Positions 52,327 to 60,839 of a stretch of DNA of 64,000 bases are shown here, piece after piece (within the stretch, counting starts at the first letter, position 1; each line of letters opens with the position of its first letter). The notes below the pieces were generated by a model. That model saw nothing but the letters and a program-made list of their open reading frames with translations. It had not been told where the DNA came from and did not search any database. The stretch spans positions 1,922,001 to 1,986,000 of the forward strand of contig CAWJXB010000006.1 of assembly GCA_963846775.1 (NCBI GenBank). Direction: 5' to 3'. The DNA comes from CAVYXA01 sp963846775 (GTDB taxonomy: Bacteria; Verrucomicrobiota; Verrucomicrobiia; Chthoniobacterales; UBA10450). A program made the translations under genes and the position numbers.

Positions 52327-53190
52327 GTGTTCAGTCTCACCATCCTCGGCAGCGGCAGCGCGGGGAATAGCGCGCTGGTGGCGACGGAGCACTGCAAGAT
52401 TTTGATCGATGGCGGGCTGAGCGCGCGTCAGATGGTGCTCCGGCTCGAGCAATGCGGCGTCGCACCGGAACAAGTCGATGGCGTGCTACTGACGCATGAG
52501 CATGGCGATCACGTCTGCGGGCTCGAAGTATTCGCTCGCAAATTTAAGGTGCCGATCTATTGCAACCCGCTCACGGCTGAAACGATCCGGTCCGGTCTCG
52601 CGTCCGCTGGATTAGATCGACATCGAAACTGGCGATTCTTTCGCACCGGGTCCACCTTTTCCATCTGCGATATCACGGTCGAGACATTCGCCGTGCCGCA
52701 CGACGCGGTCGATCCGGTCGGCTTCGCGTTTTATGCTGGCACCGGCAGTCTCGGGTTCATCACCGATCTCGGTTATGCGACGAAAATGATCGTAGAACGT
52801 TTGCGGGAGATGCGGACGATTGTGATCGAGACGAACCACGACGAAAAACTTTTGCAGAACGACAAGCATCGGCCCTGGCCGGTCAAGCAGCGGATCCAAT
52901 CGCGGCATGGTCATCTCTCCAACACGGCGGCGGCGGGCGTGATCGAACAATTGTTGCCGGGCCGGATCGAGCGCGTTGTGCTTGGTCATCTCAGTCGCGA
53001 TTGCAACACGCCGGCCCTGGCTTCTGCGGCGGTCTGCGACCGACTGGAGCGATCGGGCAAGATCGACATCGAAATTTATTGCGCAACGCAGTCGGAGCTG
53101 AGTCCGCGCTTTTGTGTTGGCGAGACGAGCACACGGACGTTCCAGCCCACATTCGAGGACGCGTTTTTCCGCTGTCACGGGCCGGTATGA
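52327..53190 (+). CDS. MBL-fold metallohydrolase (YycJ/WalJ-like)
   Basis: 287 residues from GTG 52327. N-terminal FSLTILGSGSAGNSALVATE and the HxHxDH metal motif in LTHEHGDHVCGLEVF; later FAVPHDAVDPVGFAF, GFITDLGYAT, ETNHDEKLL, HGHLSN and VVLGHLSRDCNTPALA, all matching the YycJ/WalJ group. These two-metal hydrolases are thought to act as 5'-3' exonucleases in DNA repair; the role here is by family. The C-terminal 25 residues are outside the fold. Confidence 0.9.
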   Translation: MFSLTILGSGSAGNSALVATEHCKILIDGGLSARQMVLRLEQCGVAPEQVDGVLLTHEHGDHVCGLEVFARKFKVPIYCNPLTAETIRSGLASAGLDRHRNWRFFRTGSTFSICDITVETFAVPHDAVDPVGFAFYAGTGSLGFITDLGYATKMIVERLREMRTIVIETNHDEKLLQNDKHRPWPVKQRIQSRHGHLSNTAAAGVIEQLLPGRIERVVLGHLSRDCNTPALASAAVCDRLERSGKIDIEIYCATQSELSPRFCVGETSTRTFQPTFEDAFFRCHGPV

Positions 53191-53227
53191 ACTCAAAGGA
53201 GGGACGGCTGGAAGCCGTCGCTCCTTG

Positions 53228-53264
53228 GATTACGATTACGAGCATGAGTAAGAGTAAGAGGGAG
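53228..53264. repeat. GAGCATGAGTAAGAG low-complexity repeat
   Basis: GATTACGATTACGAGCATGA followed by GTAAGAGTAAGAGGG, in the gap between the MBL and GNAT genes. The same GAGTAAGAG wording is at 41238, and its complement (CTCTTACTCGTGCTCCTACTCATG) at 40979. Confidence 0.6.
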
Positions 53265-53269
53265 GCGGT

Positions 53270-54511
53270 ATGAGTGTCGCGCGCTTGCTGGAAAAAATGT
53301 GGCCGCGGTTACAGACCGCCGCCACCGACCTAACGATCCGCAACGCGACCGAGGCCGATCTTCCGTCGATCATCAACATTTACAACGCAGCGATCGCGAC
53401 GCGGATCGCCACCGCACAACTCGAGCCGGTCGCGATCGACGATTGCCGCGACTGGCTGCGACATCCGCCGGACCAATATCCGTTCTGGGTGGCGGAGATC
53501 GACGGAGAGGTTCGCGGTTGGCTTAGCTTCAAAAGTTTTCTGCCACGCTGCGCGTATCGCGGGACCGTCGAGCTGAGCGTCTACGTCGATGAAAAATTCC
53601 GCCGCCGCGGCATTGCGCGAAAACTTTTACAGGAAGCGATTCGCCGTGCGCCGGCGCTTGGGGTCACGGCGATGGTCGGCCTGATCTTTGGACATAACGA
53701 GGCGAGTCTGGCGTTGTTCGAGCGGCTCGGTTTTCGCCGGTGGGGATTTCTTCCGGCAGTGGCCCAGGTCGAAGGGATTGAGCGCAATCTGGCGATCGTT
53801 GGGCGACATTGCCCGAGGCGCCCGGCGGACCGGGAAAATGCGTTCACAGCGAACCAGTTCGAAGCTTCGTTAGGGCTGATGCGCGTGCTCATGCAATACC
53901 GACAGGAACCGATTCACTGGCAAATGGTCAAGATTCGCGACAAGTATTCGATGCTGCATCTGGACGTGCTCCTTCTCATTTATCATTTCGCCATGGTTTG
54001 CGACGGCGCCATCCTTGAAGTGGGCGCATTTGTCGGCGCTTCGACCATCGCGGCCGTGTGGGGCGTGCGCGATTCGGGCCAAACGAAGGCATTGATCTCC
54101 ATCGAACCCGGCGGCGCGGTGAAACACGAGCGGCTCCGCACAAAAGACATTTTGCGCGATCTCGAACGGAACCTGAAAAAAGAAGGCGTGAGCGACCGAG
54201 TGACATTGATCAAAGGCTCTTCGGGAAATCCCACGACCACTTCGGCCGTGCATGAGAAACTCGGTCCTGAGCAAATCGGGTTGCTCATTTTGGACGCTGA
54301 CGGCGACGTGAAACGCGACCTGGATTGTTACCGGGATCGCCTAATGGATGGTTGCTGGGTGATCATCGACGATTATGCCGGCCCGGCCAGCAACGTTAAG
54401 GTGCCTGCGACCAAAGCGGGCGCGGACAGGTTCGTCGCTGCCGGTTCACTCGAACCGCTCGGTCTTTACGGTTGGAGCACGTGGGTCGGCCGCTGGCGCA
54501 GGAGCGACTAG
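53270..54511 (+). CDS. Fusion of a GNAT acetyltransferase and a class I methyltransferase
   Basis: 413 residues in one open frame. Residues of about 20-185 are a GNAT domain of the phosphinothricin-acetyltransferase type: LTIRNATEADLPSIINIYNA, GWLSFKSFLPRCAYRGTVEL, SVYVDEKFRRRGIARKLLQE (the acetyl-CoA R/Q-x-x-G-x-G/A loop) and GLIFGHNEASLALFERLGFR. Residues of about 200-413 are a Rossmann methyltransferase (Methyltransf_24-like): AILEVGAFVGASTIAAVWGV (SAM-binding), ISIEPGG, LILDADGDVKRDLDCYRDRL and IIDDYAGPASNVKVPATKAG. I know no standard enzyme with this pair. Each half looks intact, so the protein may modify one substrate twice or be a natural fusion of two activities. Confidence 0.8.
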   Translation: MSVARLLEKMWPRLQTAATDLTIRNATEADLPSIINIYNAAIATRIATAQLEPVAIDDCRDWLRHPPDQYPFWVAEIDGEVRGWLSFKSFLPRCAYRGTVELSVYVDEKFRRRGIARKLLQEAIRRAPALGVTAMVGLIFGHNEASLALFERLGFRRWGFLPAVAQVEGIERNLAIVGRHCPRRPADRENAFTANQFEASLGLMRVLMQYRQEPIHWQMVKIRDKYSMLHLDVLLLIYHFAMVCDGAILEVGAFVGASTIAAVWGVRDSGQTKALISIEPGGAVKHERLRTKDILRDLERNLKKEGVSDRVTLIKGSSGNPTTTSAVHEKLGPEQIGLLILDADGDVKRDLDCYRDRLMDGCWVIIDDYAGPASNVKVPATKAGADRFVAAGSLEPLGLYGWSTWVGRWRRSD

Positions 54512-54524
54512 CGAGCAATTAGCG

Positions 54525-54743
54525 ATGGTCACCGGCATTGACATCACGGTCTGGACCATCTCCGCCCTGCTCGCCATCGGCGTCGGCTGCAGTCGTTATG
54601 CCAAATGGAAGACGCGCGAGAATCTGGTGCGCGAACTCGCCGCCATGGATCCCGAGCGCCGTGAGAAAGTGCTCAGCCGTCTCAACCCAAAGCTCGCCTT
54701 GGAAGCCCGCGAGATTCTCATGCGCCGCTTCAATATCGGTTGA
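54525..54743 (+). CDS. Small single-pass membrane protein
   Basis: 72 residues from ATG 54525, 13 bases after the fusion gene. One N-terminal helix, GIDITVWTISALLAIGVGCS, then a basic helical tail (KWKTRENLVRELAAMDPERR and LNPKLALEAREILMRRF). The pattern is that of a small regulatory or assembly membrane protein. The family is not recognised. Confidence 0.65.
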   Translation: MVTGIDITVWTISALLAIGVGCSRYAKWKTRENLVRELAAMDPERREKVLSRLNPKLALEAREILMRRFNIG

Positions 54744-54771
54744 CTAGACAGGGACCTTGACTTGTCAGTAG

Positions 54772-54933
54772 GTAGCGCACGCGTCTCGCGTGCTGATGCC
54801 AGTCCGGCTCGGACTTTCGGCGTCGCGCCGAGACACGCTTTCCTTTGGCACCCTCTCCAGCGAGAAATGAAATTTCAGGAAAAGTTCGCGATCGCGAGAC
54901 ACGCTCGCCAGCACGCGGGACGCATGCGCTACC
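54772..54933. mobile_element. MITE-like element with 25-bp terminal inverted repeats
   Basis: Left end GGTAGCGCACGCGTCTCGCG (full 25 bases 54772-54796) and right end (54909-54933, inverted GGTAGCGCATGCGTCCCGCG) agree at 23 of 25 positions. The 162-base element has internal echoes (CGGCGTCGCGCCGAGACACG and CGCGATCGCGAGACACGC) and no gene. Its right terminus supplies the TAG stop of maf, whose last codons run into it. No transposase is nearby and no clear target duplication is seen. Confidence 0.75.
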
Positions 54934-55543
54934 CAGAGGGCAGCCGGTCACGTTTCCTCTCCACCGGGCGGAGACCGAATTCCGCGAGCGCGGCAATGGT
55001 TTTTTCCATCGGCAAACCAACCACGTTCGTGAATGAGCCGTCAATCTCTTCGATGATTTCGGCGCCAAACCCCTGGGCGGCGTAGGCGCCTGCTTTGTCG
55101 AGCGGATTCACTTTGGCGATGTAATTGTCGATGCTGGCCCTGGTGAGACGCCGAAAACGAACGCGGGAAATTTCATGAAACAATGTCGATTTTCGCGCGA
55201 CGCGATGAGCTATGAAGACGGCTGAACAAACTTCGTGCGTGCGCCCGCTCAGCCGGCGCAGGATTTTCCGCGCGTCGGCCAGATCGAGAGGCTTGCCGAT
55301 AACTCCGTGGCCGAGCGCGACCAGCGTATCAGCTGCGAGGACTACTTGCCGCGGATTTTTTTGCGCGATTGCCATTCCTTTCCGCAGGGCGTTGAACGCG
55401 GTCAGCTCGCGCAGCGTTAGATCGACATCAAAACGCTCGTCGATCTCGGGCGAGACACTCTCAAACTGAAAACCGGCCGTGCGAAGCAGCTCGATCCGGC
55501 GAGGCGAATTGGACGCGAGCAGCAGCGATCTCGCCTGTCCCAT
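54929..55543 (-). CDS. maf: Maf-family nucleoside-triphosphate pyrophosphatase
   Basis: 204 residues. LLLASNSPRRIELLRTAGFQ (the SxSPRR phosphate loop), SPEIDE, VVLAADTLVALGHGVIGKPL (catalytic Asp) and GRTHEVCSAVFIAHR are all typical of Maf, which hydrolyses non-canonical or normal dNTP/NTPs and was first described as a septum inhibitor. IDNYIAKVNPLDKAGAYAAQ and GFGAEIIEEIDGSFTNVVGL complete the fold. The natural C-terminus is extended by about ten residues that read into the flanking repeat, where the stop codon lies. Confidence 0.93.
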   Translation of the reverse strand: MGQARSLLLASNSPRRIELLRTAGFQFESVSPEIDERFDVDLTLRELTAFNALRKGMAIAQKNPRQVVLAADTLVALGHGVIGKPLDLADARKILRRLSGRTHEVCSAVFIAHRVARKSTLFHEISRVRFRRLTRASIDNYIAKVNPLDKAGAYAAQGFGAEIIEEIDGSFTNVVGLPMEKTIAALAEFGLRPVERKRDRLPSG

Positions 55544-55549
55544 GCCAAG

Positions 55550-56254
55550 TTATTGCGGCGGCGAAGCCGATGGCGCGCCTTTTCCGCCAAAGAAATCCGG
55601 CATTTTGATTTCCTTAAAGTCAGGAGGCACGACGAATTCGGAATCGCTGATCGGATCGAGCTTGACCGCCGTGATCGTGCTGGTGAACTCGTGTGCACCC
55701 TCGTGTTTTGTCGTCACCCGCGTCCGAATCGGCAACCCAGGAAAATCGTGATAGTCAGGCAGCCGCGCATTGGCGGCGTTCCAAGCTTCCGATTTTACCG
55801 CCTGCAATTGCCGGAGAATTTCGGTGCCATTTGGATACTTGGGCGCGATCCAGTAGGTCGCTTTGAAATCGTGTCCCTCATAGGTGTACTGCTCGGTCTC
55901 CATTCCGTTGATCGTTTCCTTTTGCCCGGTCGCGACCAGCTTCGGTTTGGCCTCGCTCTCCGAATTAAACTGCTTGAGCATGGCCGCGGCGGCCTTGAGT
56001 TTGTCGGCCGACATGCGGATGACGCTTTTCTCGTCTCGCATCAACGTGGTCAGCTCGCCGGTGCCGCCGTCGAAAATCGTCGTCACTTTGGGCGAAGGAT
56101 CGATCCGGACCTTTTCGCCTTTGATCTTGATCGTCATTTCGCCGGCGCCGACGCCGAGTCCCTCGACTTCTTGAATCAAGGTCACATCGGCGCCCGCCGG
56201 TTGAGCCAACCAGAAGGCCATGCTGATGGCGAACGGAAAAAGAGGGAGTTTCAT
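55550..56254 (-). CDS. Secreted DUF4412-like protein
   Basis: 234 residues. Signal peptide ending AQPAGA. The mature part is beta-rich: VTLIQEVEGLGVGAGEMTIK, GEKVRIDPSPKVTTIFDGGT, RDEKSVIRMSADKLKAAAAM, KETINGMETEQYTYEGHDFK, ATYWIAPKYPNGTEI and DSEFVVPPDFKEIKMPDFFG. This is the pattern of DUF4412 periplasmic proteins of unknown role. It lies 6 bases upstream of maf in the same direction, so the pair is probably one transcript. Confidence 0.75.
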   Translation of the reverse strand: MKLPLFPFAISMAFWLAQPAGADVTLIQEVEGLGVGAGEMTIKIKGEKVRIDPSPKVTTIFDGGTGELTTLMRDEKSVIRMSADKLKAAAAMLKQFNSESEAKPKLVATGQKETINGMETEQYTYEGHDFKATYWIAPKYPNGTEILRQLQAVKSEAWNAANARLPDYHDFPGLPIRTRVTTKHEGAHEFTSTITAVKLDPISDSEFVVPPDFKEIKMPDFFGGKGAPSASPPQ

Positions 56255-56393
56255 ATCATGAGTAGAAACAGCGTAGGAAGAAATGCAAGATGGCGGTTTC
56301 AGGGTTCGGGTTTCGGGGGCCTTAACCTTAAAGCTTCGGATTCAAAAACATCTTGGCATCAGGCCGGCCTGAGGCAAATTCGGAAGGGCAAAC

Positions 56394-56464
56394 GCGGGCA
56401 TAGCTTAATGGTAAAGTTCCAGCCTTCCAAGCTGGCCATGCGGGTTCGATTCCCGTTGCCCGCT
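56394..56464 (+). tRNA. tRNA-Gly (anticodon TCC)
   Basis: 71-base cloverleaf. Acceptor arms GCGGGCA and TGCCCGC with T discriminator; D arm with GCTTAATGGTAAAG; anticodon stem CCAGC/GCTGG around loop CTTCCAA, so anticodon TCC; T arm with GGTTCGATTCC. CCA is not encoded. TTCCTTTTT a few bases after the end may stop transcription. Confidence 0.95.
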
Positions 56465-56604
56465 GTTCCTTTTTGAGCCGGCTGTAGCCGTTTCGATGCG
56501 AAGGTTATTGCCTTCAGGACGAGGCTATAACGATGGGTTTAATTGCGACCGGGCGAAACATGTTGACCTTCTTCCGGTGGAAGTTGTAGAAAAGGAGATC
56601 CCTA

Positions 56605-57252
56605 TTGGGGGAAATCATGAAGGAAAATCGCTCTGTTGAAAAACTGGCGTGGCTCATTGTCGCTCTGGTTTTTGGCGGCTTGTTTTTGGCTCTCCCGGTT
56701 TCGAACGTATTAGCGTCGACGGCAGCGGAGGTGATTCAATACGGGTTGCCGCCGAAGATGACGCTGCACAGCGCGCCCAAAAGAGATTTTCTTTTCGCTG
56801 TTTGCAACGCGGTGAGCCGCTATCGCAGCAGTGCCCCGGAGATTGTGCGTTCGGCCATTGAGACGCGTCCAGAGTTTTCGAGCGATGTTGTGAGCACGGC
56901 CATTGGCTGTTTGCGCGAACCGAAAGAGGGCATCTTGGATTGCGAACTTGCGCGCCGGATTTTGATCGAAGGAACTGCGGCGAATCCCATAGCGGCTTAC
57001 GAGATTACAGAATTAATGATCAGCCTTCTGCCCGATTGTCAGCTCGACGTTCCAGCCGAAGGCCCATCGAACGTGCCGAGGAATATCAATCCGCCAGGCC
57101 CGCCCCTCCCCCCTGGCCCGCCCACTAATTGCGTCGTTTGCCATAACGGACAGGAAATTCACGTGCTTTGTGACACGATCGACAGTTTCCTGTCGGGCCA
57201 TCCTGGCGATACGGTTGGCGCGTGTCAGAGCACGCCGATCACCAATCCCTGA
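56605..57252 (+). CDS. Exported Pro-rich hypothetical protein before the EPS locus
   Basis: 215 residues if TTG 56605 is used; AAAGGAG ends 7 bases before it, the best ribosome-binding site around. ATG 56617 is the alternative. A signal segment LAWLIVALVFGGLFLALPVS is followed by a helical region with paired Cys (FAVCNAVSRY, AIGCLREPKEGILDCELARR) and a tail with PPGPPLPPGPPTNCVVCHNG. The CVVCH run resembles a CxxCH haem site, but a single one in such context is doubtful. Not recognised. It is followed closely by the O-antigen-ligase-like gene. Confidence 0.65.
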   Translation: MGEIMKENRSVEKLAWLIVALVFGGLFLALPVSNVLASTAAEVIQYGLPPKMTLHSAPKRDFLFAVCNAVSRYRSSAPEIVRSAIETRPEFSSDVVSTAIGCLREPKEGILDCELARRILIEGTAANPIAAYEITELMISLLPDCQLDVPAEGPSNVPRNINPPGPPLPPGPPTNCVVCHNGQEIHVLCDTIDSFLSGHPGDTVGACQSTPITNP

Positions 57253-57301
57253 GTGAACGGGATTGCGTAAGGAAATCAGAAAGCAGAGCGTAGGCAAACG
57301 C

Positions 57302-59158
57302 ATGGCTTTGTCGATTGTCGATCCTGCGACAGAAGCGAGACCGCGGGATCTCGCGCGGGAATCGTCGTTCGCCAGGGCGATTGAATTTCTCGCTGCGGCC
57401 CTGTTGGTCGCGGCATTTTGGTCGATCCAGGCGCTCATCGGCGGAACCAGATTGCTGTTCGCGCTTCCCGCCTACGGCCTGCTGGCGGTCGCCGGAGTCA
57501 TCTGCATTGGCCTCCTTCGAAGGGCTAAGCCTTCACCCGATTTGATTTGCCTCTGCGCCAGCGCGCTTTTTTTCGGATACATTCTGGTGCGGGCATTTTC
57601 ATCGCCTTCGCCCGATCTTGCCCGTCTGGACGCAGGCATGGTTCTTGCCGGCCTAACGGTTTATCTGTTCACCAGTTGCGTTCTCACTTCGGCCAACGGG
57701 AGGATGGCGGTTTTGATTTGTCTGCTCATCGCGGGCCTGGCGCACGTTGCCGTCGGCGTGATTCAATTTCGTTTCGGTAACAATTTCATGCCGATCCCCT
57801 TTCTTCAGCGATTCGATTATGATAGGCGAGCGAGCGGTTTTTATGTCTGCCCAAACCATTTGGCTGGCCTGCTGGAAGTGATCGGAATTTTCGGTCTCTC
57901 GATCGCCTGTTGGAGCCGGTGGCCGGTGTGGAGCAAGTTGCTTATCGGTTACGCCACGCTCGTCTGCTACGCCGGGATCGTTTTGACCGCTAGCCGGGGT
58001 GGGTTCATCAGCGGGGTCGCGAGCTTGCTCGTTTTTGCTCTGCTGAGCGTCTTGATTTTGCGGGCGGCGGGAGCGCGACCGCTCAGGCGGATTGCTGGAG
58101 CGGGATTTCTCGTGGTCCTGTTGGCCTTGCTGGCGTTGTTTTGGACGTTTCAAAAAAGCGATTTCCTGGCCGATCGGGCGCGTTCAGTTGAGGTTCAGAC
58201 GCAATTCCGGGTCGCGGTTTGGCGGGCGGCGATCGCGCAATGGAAGTTGAGTCCGCTGATTGGAACCGGCAGCGGCACATATCTATTTTACGGCCGCAAG
58301 TTTCGCAGCGATGCGGTCCAGGCCGATCCGGTTTATGCGCATAACGATTATCTCCAGCTCCTGGCCGAGTACGGAGCAGTCGGCCTCATTGCTTTCCTGC
58401 TGTTTTTCCTGGCGCATTGTCGCCGCGGCTGGATCGATGCGCGCCAGCTCGGCCCAAAGCGAGTAGCGCAAACGCGGAGCCTAACTAGCAACGCGTTGGC
58501 ACTGAATACAGGGGCCTTGAGCGCGGTTGCAGCTATCGCCCTGCATTCGGTGGTCGATTTTAATCTGCATATTCCCGCCAATGTGCTGGTTCTGGCATTC
58601 GTCTTCGGCACGCTGGCAAATTCTGGGACCCAGCGGGGAAACGACGCGAGTGGAGCTTTTCCCGGCCTCATGGTGGGACGCTGTTTCCTATTTGGAATCG
58701 CTGCAATTCTCGGTCTGGCCGTTTGGCGCTTCGCTCCCGGGGAATACTACGCCGAGCGCGCGCGGATGGCGGTTCGCGATCGACGGCCGCTGGCCGCGAT
58801 TGGTTTCGCACGCAAGGGACTCGCGTTTGAGCACCAAAATCCGCTCTTGTTTTCTTATCTCGGCCGAGGCCAAAGCTTGGCGGCAGCTTCGTGGTCCGAT
58901 CCAAAGGCCAAAGCCTCATTTTACAATGCCGCTTTGCAGTCGTTCGAGAGCGCTCAGCGTCTGGCGCCGCTGGATAAAACCTATCTATTGGAACTGGCTT
59001 TTACCTGCGACGCGCTCGGTCGTTTTGCCGAAGCCGAGTGGCGGTTTCAGGAAGCCATGGCGCTCGATCCCAAGGCAACGGCAACCCGGGACTATTACGC
59101 GGCACATCTCAAGCTCTGGCGATCCGGCGGGAAGCCTCTGCCGCCCGACAAACCTTGA
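57302..59158 (+). CDS. O-antigen-ligase/polymerase-like membrane protein with TPR tail
   Basis: 618 residues from ATG 57302 (MALSIVDPATEARPRDLARE). About ten to twelve membrane segments; the Wzy_C signature is the periplasmic loop around GFYVCPNHLAGLLEVIGIFG with LTASRGGFISGVASLL and the later AHNDYLQLLAEYGAVGLIAF. Such proteins join or polymerise lipid-linked glycans on the periplasmic side. The C-terminal 130 residues carry tetratricopeptide-like helices (ALQSFESAQRLAPLDKTYLL and GRFAEAEWRFQEAMALDPKA). It opens the exopolysaccharide cluster that ends with the Wza-like exporter. Confidence 0.88.
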   Translation: MALSIVDPATEARPRDLARESSFARAIEFLAAALLVAAFWSIQALIGGTRLLFALPAYGLLAVAGVICIGLLRRAKPSPDLICLCASALFFGYILVRAFSSPSPDLARLDAGMVLAGLTVYLFTSCVLTSANGRMAVLICLLIAGLAHVAVGVIQFRFGNNFMPIPFLQRFDYDRRASGFYVCPNHLAGLLEVIGIFGLSIACWSRWPVWSKLLIGYATLVCYAGIVLTASRGGFISGVASLLVFALLSVLILRAAGARPLRRIAGAGFLVVLLALLALFWTFQKSDFLADRARSVEVQTQFRVAVWRAAIAQWKLSPLIGTGSGTYLFYGRKFRSDAVQADPVYAHNDYLQLLAEYGAVGLIAFLLFFLAHCRRGWIDARQLGPKRVAQTRSLTSNALALNTGALSAVAAIALHSVVDFNLHIPANVLVLAFVFGTLANSGTQRGNDASGAFPGLMVGRCFLFGIAAILGLAVWRFAPGEYYAERARMAVRDRRPLAAIGFARKGLAFEHQNPLLFSYLGRGQSLAAASWSDPKAKASFYNAALQSFESAQRLAPLDKTYLLELAFTCDALGRFAEAEWRFQEAMALDPKATATRDYYAAHLKLWRSGGKPLPPDKP

Positions 59159-59311
59159 CCACATTAAATGTTCTGTTCCATGATGCGCATCCTTGATCGA
59201 GGCCGAATCGGAGCGAAGGAAAGAATTTGCCCGATCCGGTCAATCCCGCTTACCATCCAGCGTGGTGACCCGCCGGCAAGCAGAATAACGAACAGAGATT
59301 CAACGCAATCC

Positions 59312-60763
59312 ATGAGAAATCGAAACACACGCCTGCGCGGCTTGGTCGGGCTGACCGCGGTGCTCGTGAGTCTGGCTGGATCTCTTGCCTACGCTGATCC
59401 GAATGAGGCTTCATCGCAGACCGCAAGCGGTTCGACCAGCTCGACCGGTTCAACCAATTCAACCGGTCCCACCGTAGAAACATCGACCAGCGCGTCCACG
59501 GGCCCAAGCTCGACCGGGGCGTACTCGCGTTTGCCTTTCGAGCTGAGCGCAACGGTGCAGGGCGGTTACGACGATAACCCGAGCACAGGCAACGGCAACG
59601 GCCAGGGATCTCCCTTCTCCTCGATCGGACTTCAGCTCGCCTACAACCTGGGTTCACCGCGAACACAGATAAGCTTCCACGGCGGCGCGAACTACACATA
59701 TTATTGGGATCCCCCCCAGGGGCTTCAGGATTACGACATCAGTCTCAACGGCGGATTGTCGATCCAGCATAAGGCTTCCCCACGATTGACGCTGATGGCT
59801 GATCTTTCCGCTGCGTATCTGACTGAGCCGCTATTCTCCGATAACATCAGCACCCAGCGCCGGAGCGGAAATTTCTTCTATACTCAGAACCAATTGAGCG
59901 CGACCTACCTCTGGGCGCCGCGTTTTCAGACCGTAACAAGTTACACCCTCTTCGCCCTCGCTTACGATCAATCGCCGAATATAAGTACACCCCTGCCTTC
60001 ACCCGCGCCGATCGAGCGATCCGTCGCCTTCTTCGAAAACCGCGTCCAACACACGATCGGAAACGAATTCAAGTTCATCTGGCAACCCGAAACAGCTCTC
60101 GTAGCAGAATACCGTTTAGAGTTGGTGAACTACATCCACGAAGGCGAGATCGCAGCCTTGTTCTTTGGTTTCTTTCCGCAATTCCTCGAGGAGGATTCAG
60201 TAACGCATTTTATCCTGGGAGGAGTCGATCATAATTTCACTCCGCGGTTGTCGGTCTCACTCCGTGGCGGCGCTCAATTTCGCGATTATGTCGATGCAAA
60301 CCGCAACGAAACGGCGCCCTATTTCGAGGGGGCCCTCAATTATGCGGCCGGCCCGAGAACGACGCTGATTTGGACGAATCGTTACGGGCTGGAAGAACCA
60401 GACACGGTGGCAAATCCGGTGCGAACGACGTTTCGCTCGGGCTTGCAGGTAAGCTATGCCTTCACGCCGAAAATCAACGCTTCGGTCGGCATCTATTTCG
60501 TTCACGACGATTACCATACCAAGCCTTCGACCACGATTGGTTTTTTAACTTTCGGAGGGGCGCCCGGATTCTCGGAGCAGTCGGTCGATCTCTCCGGGAG
60601 AATCTCTTACGCTATGACCCGGCATTTGTCCGTGGAAATCGGCTTCGCCCATACGGAGATCGATTCGGACTTTTCAGTGCATGACTTTGTCAACCACCGC
60701 GACATTTTCACGCGCAATTATTCCCGGAATCGCGCCTACGGTGGGCTGACCTACAACTTCTAA
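59312..60763 (+). CDS. Outer-membrane beta-barrel protein of the EPS locus
   Basis: 483 residues from ATG 59312. Signal peptide ends SLAYADP; then a Ser/Thr/Gly-rich linker of about 45 residues (GSTSSTGSTNSTGPTVETST). The rest is alternating strands with aromatic girdles, e.g. ELSATVQGGYDDNPSTGNGN, RLTLMADLSAAYLTEPLFSD, HSVSLRGGAQFRDYVD-like turns and a C-terminal YGGLTYNF ending in Phe, the usual barrel-assembly signal. It is likely the outer-membrane pore or secretin-partner of polysaccharide export; barrel proteins of this kind often sit beside wzc/wza in Verrucomicrobiota. The exact role is inferred. Confidence 0.75.
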   Translation: MRNRNTRLRGLVGLTAVLVSLAGSLAYADPNEASSQTASGSTSSTGSTNSTGPTVETSTSASTGPSSTGAYSRLPFELSATVQGGYDDNPSTGNGNGQGSPFSSIGLQLAYNLGSPRTQISFHGGANYTYYWDPPQGLQDYDISLNGGLSIQHKASPRLTLMADLSAAYLTEPLFSDNISTQRRSGNFFYTQNQLSATYLWAPRFQTVTSYTLFALAYDQSPNISTPLPSPAPIERSVAFFENRVQHTIGNEFKFIWQPETALVAEYRLELVNYIHEGEIAALFFGFFPQFLEEDSVTHFILGGVDHNFTPRLSVSLRGGAQFRDYVDANRNETAPYFEGALNYAAGPRTTLIWTNRYGLEEPDTVANPVRTTFRSGLQVSYAFTPKINASVGIYFVHDDYHTKPSTTIGFLTFGGAPGFSEQSVDLSGRISYAMTRHLSVEIGFAHTEIDSDFSVHDFVNHRDIFTRNYSRNRAYGGLTYNF

Positions 60764-60839
60764 AAACGGCGCCGGGAGATCGGGTTTTACTTTTGGCGGC
60801 TTTCTTGCTACACTCTCTCCCTTTCTCAAGGGGTTCCCT

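Noticed and set aside
57120..57165. CVVCH as a c-type haem site in the exported protein before the EPS locus
   Set aside because: A single CxxCH after a Pro-rich run, with no haem-protein fold or axial-ligand region visible; too weak to call a cytochrome.
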